A stretch of 64,000 nucleotides of DNA from Takakia lepidozioides (lineage: Eukaryota; Streptophyta; Takakiopsida; Takakiales; Takakiaceae). Location of the stretch: NCBI GenBank assembly GCA_030704615.1, contig CM060732.1, positions 46,669,053-46,733,052 on the forward strand, given 5' to 3'. Under the pieces are notes generated by a model, which was not told the origin of the DNA, made no database searches, and was given only the letters and a program-made list of their open reading frames with translations. Shown one piece after another: positions 1 to 10,699 of the stretch (its first letter is position 1; each line of letters begins with the position of its first letter). Both the position numbers and the translations under genes were made by a program.

Positions 1-66
1 TGGCAGGCAATTCCGCCATACCATACATGTCATCTTGCTCTCCCGGAGGTGACACATCCTCTGAGT
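1..66 (-). repeat. Inverted fragment of the Gypsy PR-DNMT frame
   Basis: The first ~66 bases match, base for base with a few substitutions, the plus-strand sequence of copy B at about 13623-13688. That stretch is antisense to the protease-methyltransferase linker. It abuts sense-strand RNase H sequence at about 60-66, so an inversion junction lies here. The rest of the inverted piece, which should lead into the methyltransferase domain, is outside the window. Confidence 0.75.
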
Positions 67-68
67 GG

Positions 69-470
69 CAATGGGAAGATGAGCAAGAGCGAGCTTTTCA
101 GGAGCTCAAGGCGAGGCTGACCACGGCGCCGATCTTGAGACGACCTATCAGGGGGCGTCCCTTTCAGGTGCATACAGATTGGAGCATGCTGGGGCTTGGA
201 GCGGTGCTCACACATGTGGATGATGAGGGAAGAGAGTTCGTAGTGGCTTATGCTAGCCGCTCGAACAACGCTGCAGAGGCTAAGTACAGCTCATATGAGG
301 GAGAATGCTTAGCTGCAGTGTGGGCCGTGGCACACTTCAGGTGCTATCTATATGGCAATCTTTTCACCCTTGTCACGGATCACCAGCCACTCAAGTGGTT
401 GATGGAGTCAGACAAGCTTACGGGGAAGCTTGCACGGTGGGCACTCATACTCCAGGAGTATGACTTTTAG
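69..470 (+). pseudogene. Gypsy RNase H domain (copy A)
   Basis: The frame encodes the RT thumb/connection remnant and the RNase H that degrades the RNA strand during reverse transcription. Typical Ty3/Gypsy landmarks are visible: HTDWS (the DAS-like first acidic residue), the SSYEGECLAAVWAV segment with the catalytic Glu, and VTDHQPLKWL with the next Asp. The frame ends at a TAG at 468-470 where copy B has a Gln codon. Upstream it is cut by the inversion junction at about 60-66. Confidence 0.85.
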
Positions 471-473
471 GTT

Positions 474-1817
474 GTGCATCGACCCGGTTTGGTCAATCGG
501 GATGCGGATGGATTGAGTCGCAATCCATGTATGAGCCAGCAGGATGACACAGGAGCTCGGTGGCATGGTGAGACGGACGAGGAGATGGTGTCGGGATGGC
601 ACGCATTTGCATTTTTGTGTATCTTGGCATCGGGAGGTCAGGTTGGACCTACAACAGGGATGACTGTAGATGGAGTGTTTGAGGACCCTGAGGCTAGTGA
701 TGAGCCAGGTGGTGCCATAGATATACATGAGGATTCGGCTGTGTTGGACTACCTCCGCACGGGAGACACGACAGCCACTCTGACTGCCAGGGAGAGGGAT
801 CGGATCCTGCAACGAGCCAAGAGGTTCAAGTGGGAGGGGATACACCTACTTCGAGTGTGGGAGGATGGTCGGGTGAGGATTGTGCCTCACCCCACACAGC
901 ATGCACGGTTAGTGCGGCATGCCCATGAGGAGTTGGGGCATTTTGGAGTGCGACGCACTCACAGTTTACTGCAGGGGCAGTATTGGTGGCGTGGTATGCA
1001 TACAGAGGTGCAACAGTTCGTGGCTAGGTGCATGGTGTGTGACAGGGTGCGTGCTTCATTCAACGCCCCTACACCACAGTTGCATCCTTTACCAATCATG
1101 GGATTGGGCTACAGGTGGAGTCTTGACTTCGCAGGACCGTTGCCACTGACTATGCGCCACCACAGATATGTGTTGGTGATGGTGGAGCACTTCTCCAAGT
1201 GGATTGAGTTGGTTCCATTGCCTGACAAGGCTAGTGAGGGGGCTACGTATGCATTCTTGGATCGTGTGCTTAGCCGATTTGGTGCTCCAGCTGAGGTACT
1301 CACGGACCAAGGGAGAGAGTTCTTGGGGGAGTTTAAGGCTTTGTGTGATAAAGCCTTGATAGACCACTGTACCACTTCTCGGGATCATCCTGAGGCCGAT
1401 GGCTTGGCAGAGAGAGTGGTGCAGACGGTAAAGAGGGGTTTGCGCAAGTATGGCTTGCAAAAGGGACACCTAGGAGATTGGGATCTTCATGTACCTTGGT
1501 TAGCCATGGGCTACAGGTTCAGCAAGCAAGCATCACTTGCCTCCTTCTCACCATATTTCCTTCTCTTTGGCCGAGAGCCGGATTTGCTTGCATCTATTCA
1601 CAGGGAGGCTGCAGTAGTCCTCAACCTTGATGATCCGGATGTGTGGACACAAGCATGTGCCCAACGGGCAGAGTTGTTCAAGAGAGTCATGCCTATGGCT
1701 TTTGAGAATCTTGCTATTGCCCAACACCGAGACACATTGAGGTATGCCACTATACATGGAGGGGGATATCGGCCATGTGTTTGGCGTTTCCACCCTGGGG
1801 ACTACGTGTATCTGTAG
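474..1817 (+). pseudogene. Gypsy integrase (copy A), zinc-binding and DDE core
   Basis: The integrase joins element cDNA to the host chromosome. After a linker of about 140 residues come an HHCC zinc-binding motif (HAHEELGHFG ... CMVC, about 895-1050) and the catalytic core. The core shows Asp in SLDFAGP, Asp in VLTDQGREF and Glu in HPEADGLAERV, spaced as in the D,D(35)E family. A GPY/F-like segment FHPGDYVYL follows, and then a TAG stop at 1815-1817 where copy B reads Gln. The 1344-nt frame is otherwise open. The upstream TAG at 470 separates it from RNase H, so the polyprotein is broken in two places. Confidence 0.88.
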
Positions 1818-2165
1818 CAGACAGCGCCTACGACCTTGGATGTCACAACAGGACGTGTGATTCTAAGGGTCAGGGAGGTGTTACTTTCAAGAGTGTTGAT
1901 TCTGGAGGGTCGAGATGGCATGGTATGGAAGGATCATGTGCGCAATTGTGCGCCATGTCACATTCCACATGTGGATGGGAGGATAGATCCCAACCTTGCA
2001 GTGGTATATGCAGGATTGCGTTGCATGCTATGTGGGCATGCTTGTGGTGCCGCCACTATGCTGGTGTGTGATCGATGCTCAAGAGGTTGGCACATGGGAT
2101 GCTTGACACCACCTCTTGAGAGGGTTCCTGATGGAGATTGGTTATATCCACCCTGCTTGGGATAG
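1818..2165 (+). pseudogene. Integrase C-terminal tail with degenerate PHD finger (copy A)
   Basis: In frame with the integrase after the stop at 1815-1817, this piece carries a small beta-rich segment (RVILRVREVLLS) and ends with a PHD-type Cys4-His-Cys3 zinc finger of about 48 residues: CMLC, LVCDRC, WHMGC and a final pair. In the last pair the first Cys is Tyr (LYPPC; copy B has LCPHC), so zinc binding is probably lost. PHD fingers usually bind histone H3 tails, and the position after integrase matches that of chromodomains in other Gypsy elements. The histone target cannot be inferred. Confidence 0.8.
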
Positions 2166-2427
2166 TGGCAGTGGATATGACTAGTGGCAGCTCACAAGAC
2201 ATGGGAGGCCAAGCTCATAGAAGTCAATACCCAAGATCTCAGGCCTAAGTTCACAGGTTGCAAGATGACGACTAACGATGGGGCAACTCTTGTACCCGGC
2301 CTCTTGATCTATTGAGTTTGAGTGTAGTAGGGACAGTGGTGGAGGACCTAGTGAGGCTATGGTCACTTTCACATCTTGTGGCTATCTGGACTTAGAGGGA
2401 CCTAAGCGCCAGCTAGGGGGGCGATTG
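2166..2427 (+). other. 3' untranslated region and polypurine tract (copy A)
   Basis: This stretch between the polyprotein stop and the LTR contains no gene. It ends with the purine-rich AGCTAGGGGGGCGATTG (2411-2427), directly followed by TG. The same arrangement is in copy B at 8806-8822, so this is the likely primer for plus-strand DNA synthesis. Confidence 0.6.
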
Positions 2428-3257
2428 TGATGGACTAGTGGCTGCACTAGTGGTGGCTAGTAGCAGCCTAGTGGTGGACTAGTGGCTGCACTAGTGGTGG
2501 CTAGTGGCAGCCTAGTGGTTGGACTAGTGGCTGCACTAGTGGTGGCTAGTGACAGCCTAGTGATGGACTAGTGGCTGCACTAGTGATAGACTAGTGTTTG
2601 GTGTGCATATATGTTGTGTGGTTTGGACAACGATGTAGTTATGTAGCGATATGTATGCGCACGACAGCTGTCAAGTTATTTTACCACTAGTGTGAAATTA
2701 GCTAGAAAATAACTTTATTTTATACTGACATTTGGGATTGACCCAAGTGTCAATCTAGGGGCCAATACATGTTTGGGCACCTGACGTTGTTATCTTCACT
2801 TCAGATCGCGGTGGACTCATCTTTCTCGAGTTGAGCCTCACTGCGTCTAGCTATAGCGCCGTAGTGTGGATTCCCCATGGCGTGGGGTGCACTTGGCTCG
2901 ACTTAATATATGAGTGATGTTTTCATGTGCGGGTGTGTGAGTTTGAGAGAGCTTGTATGCTTGTATCATTCCTTTCCTTATCATTGTGAATGGACTAGTG
3001 GCAGCCTAGTGATGGACTGGTGGCTGCACTAATGGTGGCTAGTGGCAGCCTAGTGGTGGACTCGTGGCTGCACTAGTGGTGGCTAGTGATAGCCTAGTGG
3101 TTGACTAGTGGCTGCACTAGTGGTGACTAGTGGTTGTCTAGTGGCAGCCTAGTGGTGCACTAGTGGTGCACTAGTGATAGACTAGTGTTTGGTGTGCACA
3201 TATGTTGTGTGGTTTGGACAGCGATGTAGTTGTGTAGCGATATGTATGCGCACGACA
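2428..3257 (+). repeat. Gypsy LTR (copy A), about 830 bp with ACTAGTG arrays
   Basis: The repeat starts TGATGGACTAG right after the purine tract and ends GCGCACGACA, giving TG...CA ends. Two arrays of short ACTAGTGG/GGCTAGTGGCAGCC units lie at 2428-2600 and 2993-3190. Each array is followed by the same 70-80 bp module ending GCGCACGACA (2666 and 3257). Between them, 2667-2992 aligns with the 5' LTR of copy B (about 19540-19853). The unit could be one LTR with an internally duplicated end or an LTR-LTR junction. Confidence 0.65.
2904..2912 (+). promoter_or_regulatory. Putative LTR TATA box (copy A)
   Basis: TAATATATG lies at the same aligned position as TTATATATGC of copy B's 5' LTR, just downstream of the conserved GGTGCACTTGGCT segment. 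Conservation in position, though not in exact bases, supports a core promoter at the U3/R boundary. Confidence 0.4.
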
Positions 3258-3481
3258 TATTATTCCATTACACCCCGGTAATGATCATCAAGCAACATTC
3301 CTTTGATCCAAAAATCTCTGTATTTCTAAATACTATTCTTGATGAAGGACTATTTTTCGGAGGAGTCGTCCCCGACTCCCCATATCGGTCTTCTTGGAAC
3401 GGCATCTGGGTCTCCTTCAGGGAGATTTGGAGTCCCATTAGGGTTGGACTTCCACATCTTAACACTGGAGTTTGTAGGAAG

Positions 3482-5802
3482 TCACTCCGAATCAGTAGCT
3501 GACTTCTTGTACTTCATAACGGGCCAACCATCCGCATCCTTAAAAAATCGAAAGACGTGCATCTTTGAGATCCCGACCAAAGCCTCTTTTCCATCAAGAA
3601 TACAACCCTTAACAAACTTCTTGAAGTCGGGAACCTCCTGAATAATTTGAGGAATGAATTGCATATCTTGGGAGATCATGAATGACCTCATCAAATCCGG
3701 AAGAATGTAGGTGCTGCGTTCCTTTAGCTTATTCGAGAAATAGCTAAAGAATCCGTCAATATCCTCATGGGTGTACCCGACCATGAGAAAACCAAGCTAG
3801 ATCTCTTCAAAGACATCTTTGGCAGTGAGGAGGGATATGAAAACAAACATCCATATGTTCTTATTGTCCTTGGAGGAGTTGTCCATCTGCAAATAAAGTC
3901 GTCTAGGAAGTGGTCGAGCACCACGTTTATCTTGCGGCCTGTAGGGGTTCAGAGCCTCCAAACATCTCAATTTACCTCTCATGAGCATTTCAAAAAAATC
4001 ATTTTGAACTTCAGTATCAAAAATGTTCCTGGATTCCCGGCATGTCGGCTTTTCCAGTTGGCGCAGGCACCGAGCCAACGACCCAATTGTGAAGTGTGAA
4101 TTGCCCTTCCAGAACTCAAGAGAAAATTGAGCGTAAGCTCCAATACCATATCCGTGCGTAACCATTCATGTCAATGAGACAGACAACTGACCCAATCCTG
4201 AGACCATCTTGTTCGTCGTCTGTAGCCTCGGAATAGCTGTTTTTCTATGATCCATCTTATCGTGAATAATACACAGGAACTCCTCCAGAATCATAACGGA
4301 CTCATCCTCAGCAGCTATGGTACAGCCTTGACTCTTGCATGACTAAATCAAGATGCCTCAAGCGTAAATCAAGCTACCCGCTAGACTTCTTGATCAAGTT
4401 CGCTTCTCCTCTTAATAGACTTCTTGATCAAGTCCTCTCGATTCTGTGCACTTAGCAAAGGTGCTTCCGGTTTTCCGAACCTCCACACGTGTTAGGAAAT
4501 ATTCGATTACGTATACAGCTTACAGCTGGCTGCGAGACTCCTTTCAAACCGAGAAGTATGTTCGTTGCACCCCAACTCCCCAAAAATGTCAACGTCCACT
4601 GGGCAGTGGAGGTTCTACAAAGTAGAGACCACAGAAGGTATGATGGCATCAACACGAATAAAATCAGCCCACATATTTTGAAAAATGAAAAGGGGGACAA
4701 CGATAAAAGTAACCTCTCGTTGGACTCCTCTCGAATTCTCTTCCAGTTCATTTCGAGTGGCAAAACTCTCAAAGTATCCCGACGTCCCTCTCCAATGCAA
4801 CGTGTTTTGTGAGACATAAGGTCAGTATGGATTGATAATGGACATAATGTTCCCCTCTACCTAGAGTGTCCCTGGTCGAGGCCGCTTGACGCCACGATTT
4901 CCGTGGAAAGATGATAAACGGCCCTCTTTACTGAGCTTTTTGTACTCCATGTACGTTGACCTTCCAATTCCGTGTATTATCCACCATGCTTTCTCACACA
5001 ACATCAACACTTCTATCGTAACATACGACCTGCGCGATGCCCCTTCCATGATGTGAAGTCGTTTTGAAACATTCAATCCAAGTTCTCTCATTCATCGAAT
5101 GACGAACCCAAAATGCCAGTACGAATTACCAAGGTTTTTCTCCAATCAAAGTACTGACAGCACTGAGCCGGCTGCAGTAAGTTGTTGCTGCTCACCGACC
5201 TCACTTCCTCTAAAGTAAAAATTTTCTTGCACTTTTTTGAGTCCTCCAAATTGGATGGTTCTTTCTTCCTAGTAAAATGCCTATATAATGCTTTCTTCAC
5301 GCCTCATCCTTCTCCTTGTCACTGCATGATCGCAGGAAATTTTTGAGATCAACGGAGAGTATCCGGCCATTTTCAAGAAGTCTTGTTTTTGTTAACGGCC
5401 ATTTCACAATGGACATCAGATAACCGGATTCTCCAAAGATTGTTTTGGTGACCAGAACCCAACATCGTCATCTCCGAGTTTGTCATTCAGAACGATCTCG
5501 TTAGGAATGCATGCCTGAATTCGGCCTTCGAACAGGGCGTTTCCGTCCTCACCAAGAAGAAGACACTGCAAGTTTCTCCAACAATCTCTCCCAAGACCTA
5601 CAGCCGGATCCCCTTTAGTCTCATAGTTGGACGGAATGTCATTGCTTTTAGTGCTTTGTCCTTGATAATCATCTTCTTCTGTGATGGAATGACATACCGG
5701 GTTTCTTTGAGATGCTGAATCCACAGTTCCATGCGGGTGAACACAGGAGACGTCCCACACAACTTGAATCCCAATCGCCTCCTTCAATGTGTCAGCATCC
5801 AA
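3482..5802 (-). pseudogene. Decayed DUF7869-type transposon protein
   Basis: Minus-strand pieces in several frames read, N- to C-terminal: an acidic N-terminal part (5802-5416), a Cys-rich piece with CCQYFDWRKTLVIRT (5300-5088), GIGRSTYMEYKKLSKEGR with HGNRGVKRPR (5091-4861), and fragments with FQNMWADF (4800-4615). They continue with LYLQMDNSSKDNKN (about 3900) and VGYTHEDIDGFFSYFSNKL (about 3780-3720). The pair QMDN...NKN and GxTHEDID is characteristic, as I recall, of the widespread DUF7869 family, which is thought to be transposon-derived. Stops and frameshifts between the pieces make it a pseudogene. No terminal repeats were found. Confidence 0.5.
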
Positions 5803-6940
5803 TGTAATCTTTTTATTAATTTTCAGATTTTAGAACTAGAGTTTAAGATGATTTGAATAGTATTATATAAACTTGTGACCTCTATCATGTCAAACATGAA
5901 CAAAGTTTTATTCAAATGTTTGAGAACTCAATCGACTTTCACGTCCATGAAATTGTGGTAAGTAAAGGCTGATATATTAGAATTATCTGTTTAAGTAGAG
6001 GGGATGAAGGGTGAGTTAGGCCAGTTTGGCCAAAGACAGGCTAAAGTGCAATAAATGTCAGAAGAGCATGCGAGCAAAGTACAAGGGAAAAAAATAAAGG
6101 GACCAAACTCCAAATAGCATAGAAATGTGTTTACAACGCGTTTGATCTTGTATTTGGTTTTTGGCATCCCTCCTCGGGTACGTGGCGTAGCGTGGAACGA
6201 AGCAGACAGGGAGGCTTGGGCGGGGGCCACACTGTCATGAGGCTAACATTTAGAGTGGGCCCGCTGCTGCAGGCTCACGTCCCTAGTTTCTCTCTTTTGG
6301 TTCTGCGTTTGCTCGACTTGGCGGATACGCGCAAGTGCCTACGGGAGGCATTGTGGGGATGTATCGGGGTGGAAGGGAGGGTGACTTAACGGATAACTTT
6401 ATTATAACATAGAATCTGACTCCCAATATGACCATCGATTTGAGTCCTACTTGATGTAGGAATAGATAATATTGCTTACAAAATTTGTTCGTAACTGGTT
6501 GGTTGCTTAACCATGAAGAGGTACGGTGTGTCGGATAGAACGGAGCCTCATTAGGGGTAGTTGTGGTTTTCATCACAAAAGATGTGGCCGCATCTACTTG
6601 ATGATTTGCCTCACCAACAAGAAAACCTGATACCCTATTCCATGGGATGTATGCCATATGCATAAGTTGGTGATGTGCACCCCCCTCCAAGTAGGTTGGC
6701 CTGAAGTCGGTAAGTTAATCCAAGCTCCCATTCAAACGCAAATTATATGTGTGAATGCATTAGGTGATGTAATTGATAAGTTGAAGGGATATATTGGTCT
6801 TGCTTCTATAATTACAAGTTGTAATGATCATCAAACCTTTATAATGTGTCCAAACAACTTAGAAATGTCCAAGAATTTAACCTCCCAACCTAAAGACCTG
6901 TCTTGCTACAAAGCAAAATAATATTAGAACCATCTACCCA
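5803..6940. other. Intergenic, no recognised gene
   Basis: The stretch is AT-rich at its left, with short open frames on both strands that show no family motif, no consistent splice signals and no repeat structure that I can recognise. Confidence 0.5.
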
Positions 6941-6944
6941 TGCA

Positions 6945-7140
6945 AGTTTTTTGTAGCTATCCTTCCACAGGGAATCGTAGGTAATCTGGAGCTTGAAATC
7001 CGGCCCTCGCATTCACCTTTTTTCTCCAGTGTCCCACCATTGACTGGGGTCAGAAAAGTGTTCGTTCCAAAGCTTGTCCTCATCTCTGTTATGTTTTTGG
7101 ATACTTTCCTGCTGCCACATCGGCAGTAACTTATCAAAGT
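6945..7140 (-). pseudogene. Fragment resembling an OSB/PDF-motif protein
   Basis: The minus strand reads DFDKLLPMWQQESIQKHNRD, then DKLWNEHFSDPSQWWD. After a one-base frame change it reads VNARAGFQAPDYLRF. This resembles the W..FF.DP.QWWD...K.N.RAPDF signature (the PDF motif) of plant organellar single-stranded-DNA-binding OSB proteins and related proteins. Only this motif is present, the frame is broken by TGA, and no neighbouring exon was seen. It is probably a pseudogene relic. Confidence 0.35.
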
Positions 7141-7536
7141 CACTCCAAACGGGGATTGCTACTTTGTTAGCGATCAGCGATCAGCGATCAGTACGTCGTG
7201 GATACACGAAAAATTGGCCATGTGGCAAAGGGTCGTCCATTTTTTTTCTCGGGCTGCCCGTAAATCCAAAACTGAATGATAGTTGTTTTCCAGTAGGAAA
7301 TGAACGAGAACAACACTATATTGCTTGTCAACATCGGATAACTAACATTGACACCTAACAAGGTAAGATACAAAACCCTTTAATTATCACATAAGGCTGG
7401 CAAAGGTGGGGTATGAGTTGTGGACTTGAAGGACAACAGTCGTAGGCTAGATGGCCGTGGAGAACACCTTCGCTGGCCAAAGGTGGAGGATGAAGAAGAT
7501 GATCGGGGTGAAGTTGGGAAAAATGAGAATTTTCGG

Positions 7537-7578
7537 GGTTTGTTTGTTTGTTTGTTTTGTTTTGTTTTGTTTTTTTTC
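7537..7578. repeat. Simple repeat TTTG / TTTTG
   Basis: This short microsatellite of TTTG then TTTTG units ends in a T run. The same motif recurs at 59906-59938 and 61637-61662 beside satellite units. Confidence 0.85.
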
Positions 7579-8616
7579 GCTATATCATCCTCCACCTTCG
7601 ATGGACGAAGGTACGGGTTGAAGTGGGGAAAATTGATATTTTTGGCTGGCTGAAATGTTGTCACTTCGTTAGTCAAAGGTGCAATTTTGGGAGGTTCATG
7701 GGTAGGGGCAAATGTTCGTGCTGACCTTCGTTGACCTTCGTCACTGATGGAATTGAGCTGTTTACTGACAGAATAGGAGCTCTCACCAAACCACCACAGA
7801 TCTATCCAACGAGCTAACTTACAGAATTCAATATGCATCTCAGGGCCGAGTCTGATGAGCAAAACAGGCTGAAATAGGTCGAAGAAGAAGGTGCCCTTAC
7901 CACATTGTCCTTGACCTTGTGTCATAACCCATGGAGGATTTGACCGACCATCAATCCAAAAGGACCTCTTGTGCGTGCTGCTTGTGTCTGTAGTTAGGTA
8001 ATGTCGGATTGGTCTGAGAACCACCACGGTGCAGCTGAGCAGGTAGAGATTGAAATGCGGCAGGTGCTAAGACCAAGCTCACTCTCCCAAAAACCTTGTA
8101 AACATCATGAAGAATACCAAATCATGGTACTAACGGAGCCAAGAGCCCACCTTTGTAGGATAAACAAACTTCTTCACATTGTACATTAGAAAAAAACCAC
8201 ACCTTGCGACCGCAGTGTGAAAGGAGAAAACCTAAGCAAACTTACACACTAGTGTGAGTTGCAAGACATATAGTAAGTGAGTTGATTTTTCAACCAATCT
8301 CTAGATAAGCATGAATCTGAGCACTTTACCTAATATGTCTGCTTCTTGTATGTGATAGGCCGATTTTGCCCTCAACAATATGTATTGGTATTTTGTAGGG
8401 TTCCAATCTTAGGTTGATCTTTAATTGTGATCAGTATGTAAGAAGGACATTTCCTCTTACACAAGGCTTTTTTTTATGTGCAACTTGAAGCACTTCAACC
8501 GGGCGTCTATAAGAGTGTGAAGGAATATGACAACCGCTATTGCATGGGTGTAGGATTTGTTCGACCTTCTCTCTCACCCTCCATTTTTCTTGGTGGATTG
8601 TTCTTTTAACATATCT

Positions 8617-8620
8617 CAGC
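8617..8620. repeat. Target site duplication, left side of copy B
   Basis: CAGC directly precedes the element end at 8621. The same four bases follow the other element end at 19854-19857. A 4-bp duplication is short and partly expected by chance, but it coincides with TG...CA ends on both sides. Confidence 0.5.
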
Positions 8621-8805
8621 TGTCGTGCGCATACATATCGCTGCACAACTACATCGCTGTCCAAAACCACACAACACATGTGCACACCACACACTAGTAT
8701 CCACTAGTCCACCACTAGTCCAGCCACTAGTCCAACCACTAGGCTACAACTAGTCAGTCACTAGGCTGCCACTATGCTGCCCACTATGGCAGTCACTAGT
8801 CCACA
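8621..8805 (-). repeat. 3' LTR of copy B (short, 185 bp)
   Basis: In sense direction it starts TGTGGACTAG right after the purine tract and ends GCGCACGACA. It holds degenerate ACTAGTG units and the terminal module, but lacks the U3/TATA part seen in copy A's LTR and in copy B's own 5' end. Recombination between the two ACTAGTG arrays would produce exactly this deletion. Confidence 0.65.
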
Positions 8806-9067
8806 CAATCGCCCCCCTAGCTGGTGCTTAGGTCCCTCTAAATCCAGGTAGCCACAAGATGTGATAGTGACCATAGCCTCACTAAGTCCTCCACCACTAT
8901 CCCTACTACACTCAAACTCGATAGATCAAGAGGCCGGGTGCAAGAGTTGCCCCATCGTTAGTCGCCGTCTTGCAACCTGTGAACTTGAGCTTGGGATCTC
9001 ATGTATTGACTCCTATGAGCTTGGCCTCCCATGTCTTATTAGCTGCCTCCAGTCATGTCCACTGCCA
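8806..9067 (-). other. 3' untranslated region and polypurine tract (copy B)
   Basis: The sense-strand purine tract lies at 8822-8806 next to the LTR. The remainder is collinear with 2166-2410 of copy A. An antisense open frame is shared by both copies, but it follows simply from their common descent. Confidence 0.6.
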
Positions 9068-9800
9068 CTATCCCAAGCAGTGTGGACACAACCAATCTCC
9101 ATCAGGAACCTTCTCAAGAGGTGATGTCAAGCATCCCATATGCCAACCCCTTGAGCATTGATCACACACCACCATGGTGGCTGCCCCTTTGGCAGACCCA
9201 CAGAGCATGCACCTCAAACCTGCAGGTACCACTGCCAAGTTTGGGTCAACTCTGCCATCGACATTGGGAAGGTGACATGGCGCACAATTACGCACATGGT
9301 CCTTCCAAGTCATGCCATCCCGACCCTCTAAGATCAGGACCCCTGAGGGCAACACCTCTCGAACCCTTAGAATAACACGCCCTGCAGTAACATCCAGAGT
9401 CGTAGGAGCAGTCTGCTGCAAATAAACATAGTCACCAGGGCTAAACCTCCAAACCCCAGGACGATATCCTCCACCACATATAGTGGCATACCTCAGCGTA
9501 TCACGGTGCTGTGCAATGGCAAGTTTCTCAAAAGCCATGGGCATGATTTTCTTGAACAACTCTGCACGCTGATCACATGCACGTACCCACATGTCCGGAT
9601 CGTCAAGGTTAAGGACTTGAGCAGTGTCCCTACGAATGGCTGCAGGCAAATCCGGCTCTCGGCCAAAGAGAGGAAATATGGTGAGAAGGATGCAAATGAT
9701 GCTTGTTTGCCGAACCTGTAGCCCATGGCTAACCAAGGAACCTGAAGATCCCAATCTCCTAGGTGTCTCTTCTGCAAGCCATACTTGCGCAAACCCCTCT
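9068..9800 (-). pseudogene. Integrase C-terminus with intact PHD finger (copy B)
   Basis: The 228-codon open frame (9754-9068) starts within the integrase core, passes the GPY/F-like FSPGDYVYL and ends with a PHD finger of Cys4-His-Cys3 form: CMLC, VVCDQC, WHMGC, WLCPHC. All eight zinc ligands are present, unlike in copy A. The upstream part (9804-9755) is in another frame after a one-base deletion near 9815. PHD fingers of this sort read the H3 N-terminus; here it would bias integration or tether the complex to chromatin. That role is inferred from domain position. Confidence 0.82.
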
Positions 9801-10684
9801 TCACCGTCTGAACACTCTCTCTGCTAAGCCATCGGCCTCAGGATGATCCCGAGAAGTGGTGCGGTGGTCTATCAAGGCTTTATCACACAAAGCCTGAAAC
9901 TCCCCCAAGAACTCTCTCCCTTGGTCCGTGAGTACCTCAGCTGGAGCACCCAAACGGCTAAGCACACGATCCAAGAATGCATACGCAGCCCCCTCACTAG
10001 CCTTGTCAGGCAATGGAACCAACTCAATCCACTTGGAGAAGTGCTCCACCATCACCAACACATATCTGTGGTGGCGCACAGTCAGTGGCAACGGTCCTGC
10101 GAAGTCAAGACTCCACCTGTAGCCCAATCCCATGATTGGTAAAGGATGCAACTGTGGTGTAGGGCGTTGAATGAAGCACGCACCCTGTCACACACCATGC
10201 ACCTAGCCACGAACTGTTGCACCTATGTATGCATACCACGCCACCAATACTGCCCTTGCAGTAAACTGTGAGTGCGTCGCACTCCAAAATGCCCCAACTC
10301 CTCATGGGCATGCCGCACTAACCGTGCACGATGTGTGGGATGAGGCACAATCCTCACCCGACCATCCTCCCACACTCGAAGTAGGTGTATCCCCTCCCAC
10401 TTGAACCTCTTGGCTCGTTGCAGGATCCGATCCCTCTCCCTGGCAGTCAGAGTGGCTGCCGTGTCTCCCGTGCGGAGGTAGTCCAACACAGCCGAATCCT
10501 CATGTATATCTATGGCACCACCTGGCTCATCACTAGCCTCAGGGTCCTCAGACACTCCATCTACAATCATCCCTGTTGTAGGTCCAACCTGACTCCCGAT
10601 GCCAAGATACACAAAATGCAGATGCGTGCCATCCCGACACCATCTCCTCGTCCGTCTCACCATGCCACCGAGCTCCTGTGTCAT
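9801..10684 (-). pseudogene. Integrase zinc-binding domain and catalytic core (copy B)
   Basis: Two open frames, 10684-10223 and 10151-9801, carry the linker, the start of the HHCC domain and the DDE core (SLDFAGP, VLTDQGREF, HPEADGLAERV). A TAG replaces a Glu codon near 10223 and a frameshift follows LAERV near 9815. Compared with the open frame of copy A, these are private mutations of copy B. Confidence 0.85.
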
Positions 10685-10699
10685 CCTGCTGGCTCATGC

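Larger units (their letters stand above)
60..3257 (+). mobile_element. Ty3/Gypsy LTR retrotransposon, copy A (rearranged, partial)
   Basis: This is the 3' part of a Gypsy element: RNase H, zinc-binding and DDE integrase, integrase tail with PHD finger, purine-rich tract and 3' LTR, in that order. It is clearly the same family as copy B (8621-19853), with near-identical proteins. Gag, protease, methyltransferase and reverse transcriptase are not in sense orientation here, because an inverted fragment replaces them at the left. Two in-frame stops and a broken PHD zinc ligand show that the copy is dead. Confidence 0.9.
7145..8620. other. Intergenic, no recognised gene
   Basis: A serine-rich 215-codon minus-strand frame (8027-7380) is the longest here. 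Half of it is encoded by low-complexity sequence and a TTTG/TTTTG repeat, and it has no recognisable domain, so I do not call it. The right end is the left flank of the copy B insertion. Confidence 0.45.

Noticed and set aside
7380-8027. 215-codon minus-strand frame
   Set aside because: Half is low-complexity Ser/Lys/Asn encoded by simple repeats and the rest has no recognisable motif or splice signals.
8861-9124. 87-codon plus-strand frame also present in copy A (2372-2181 minus)
   Set aside because: It is antisense to the element's 3' untranslated region. Its conservation follows from the two copies sharing descent, and no protein family is evident.
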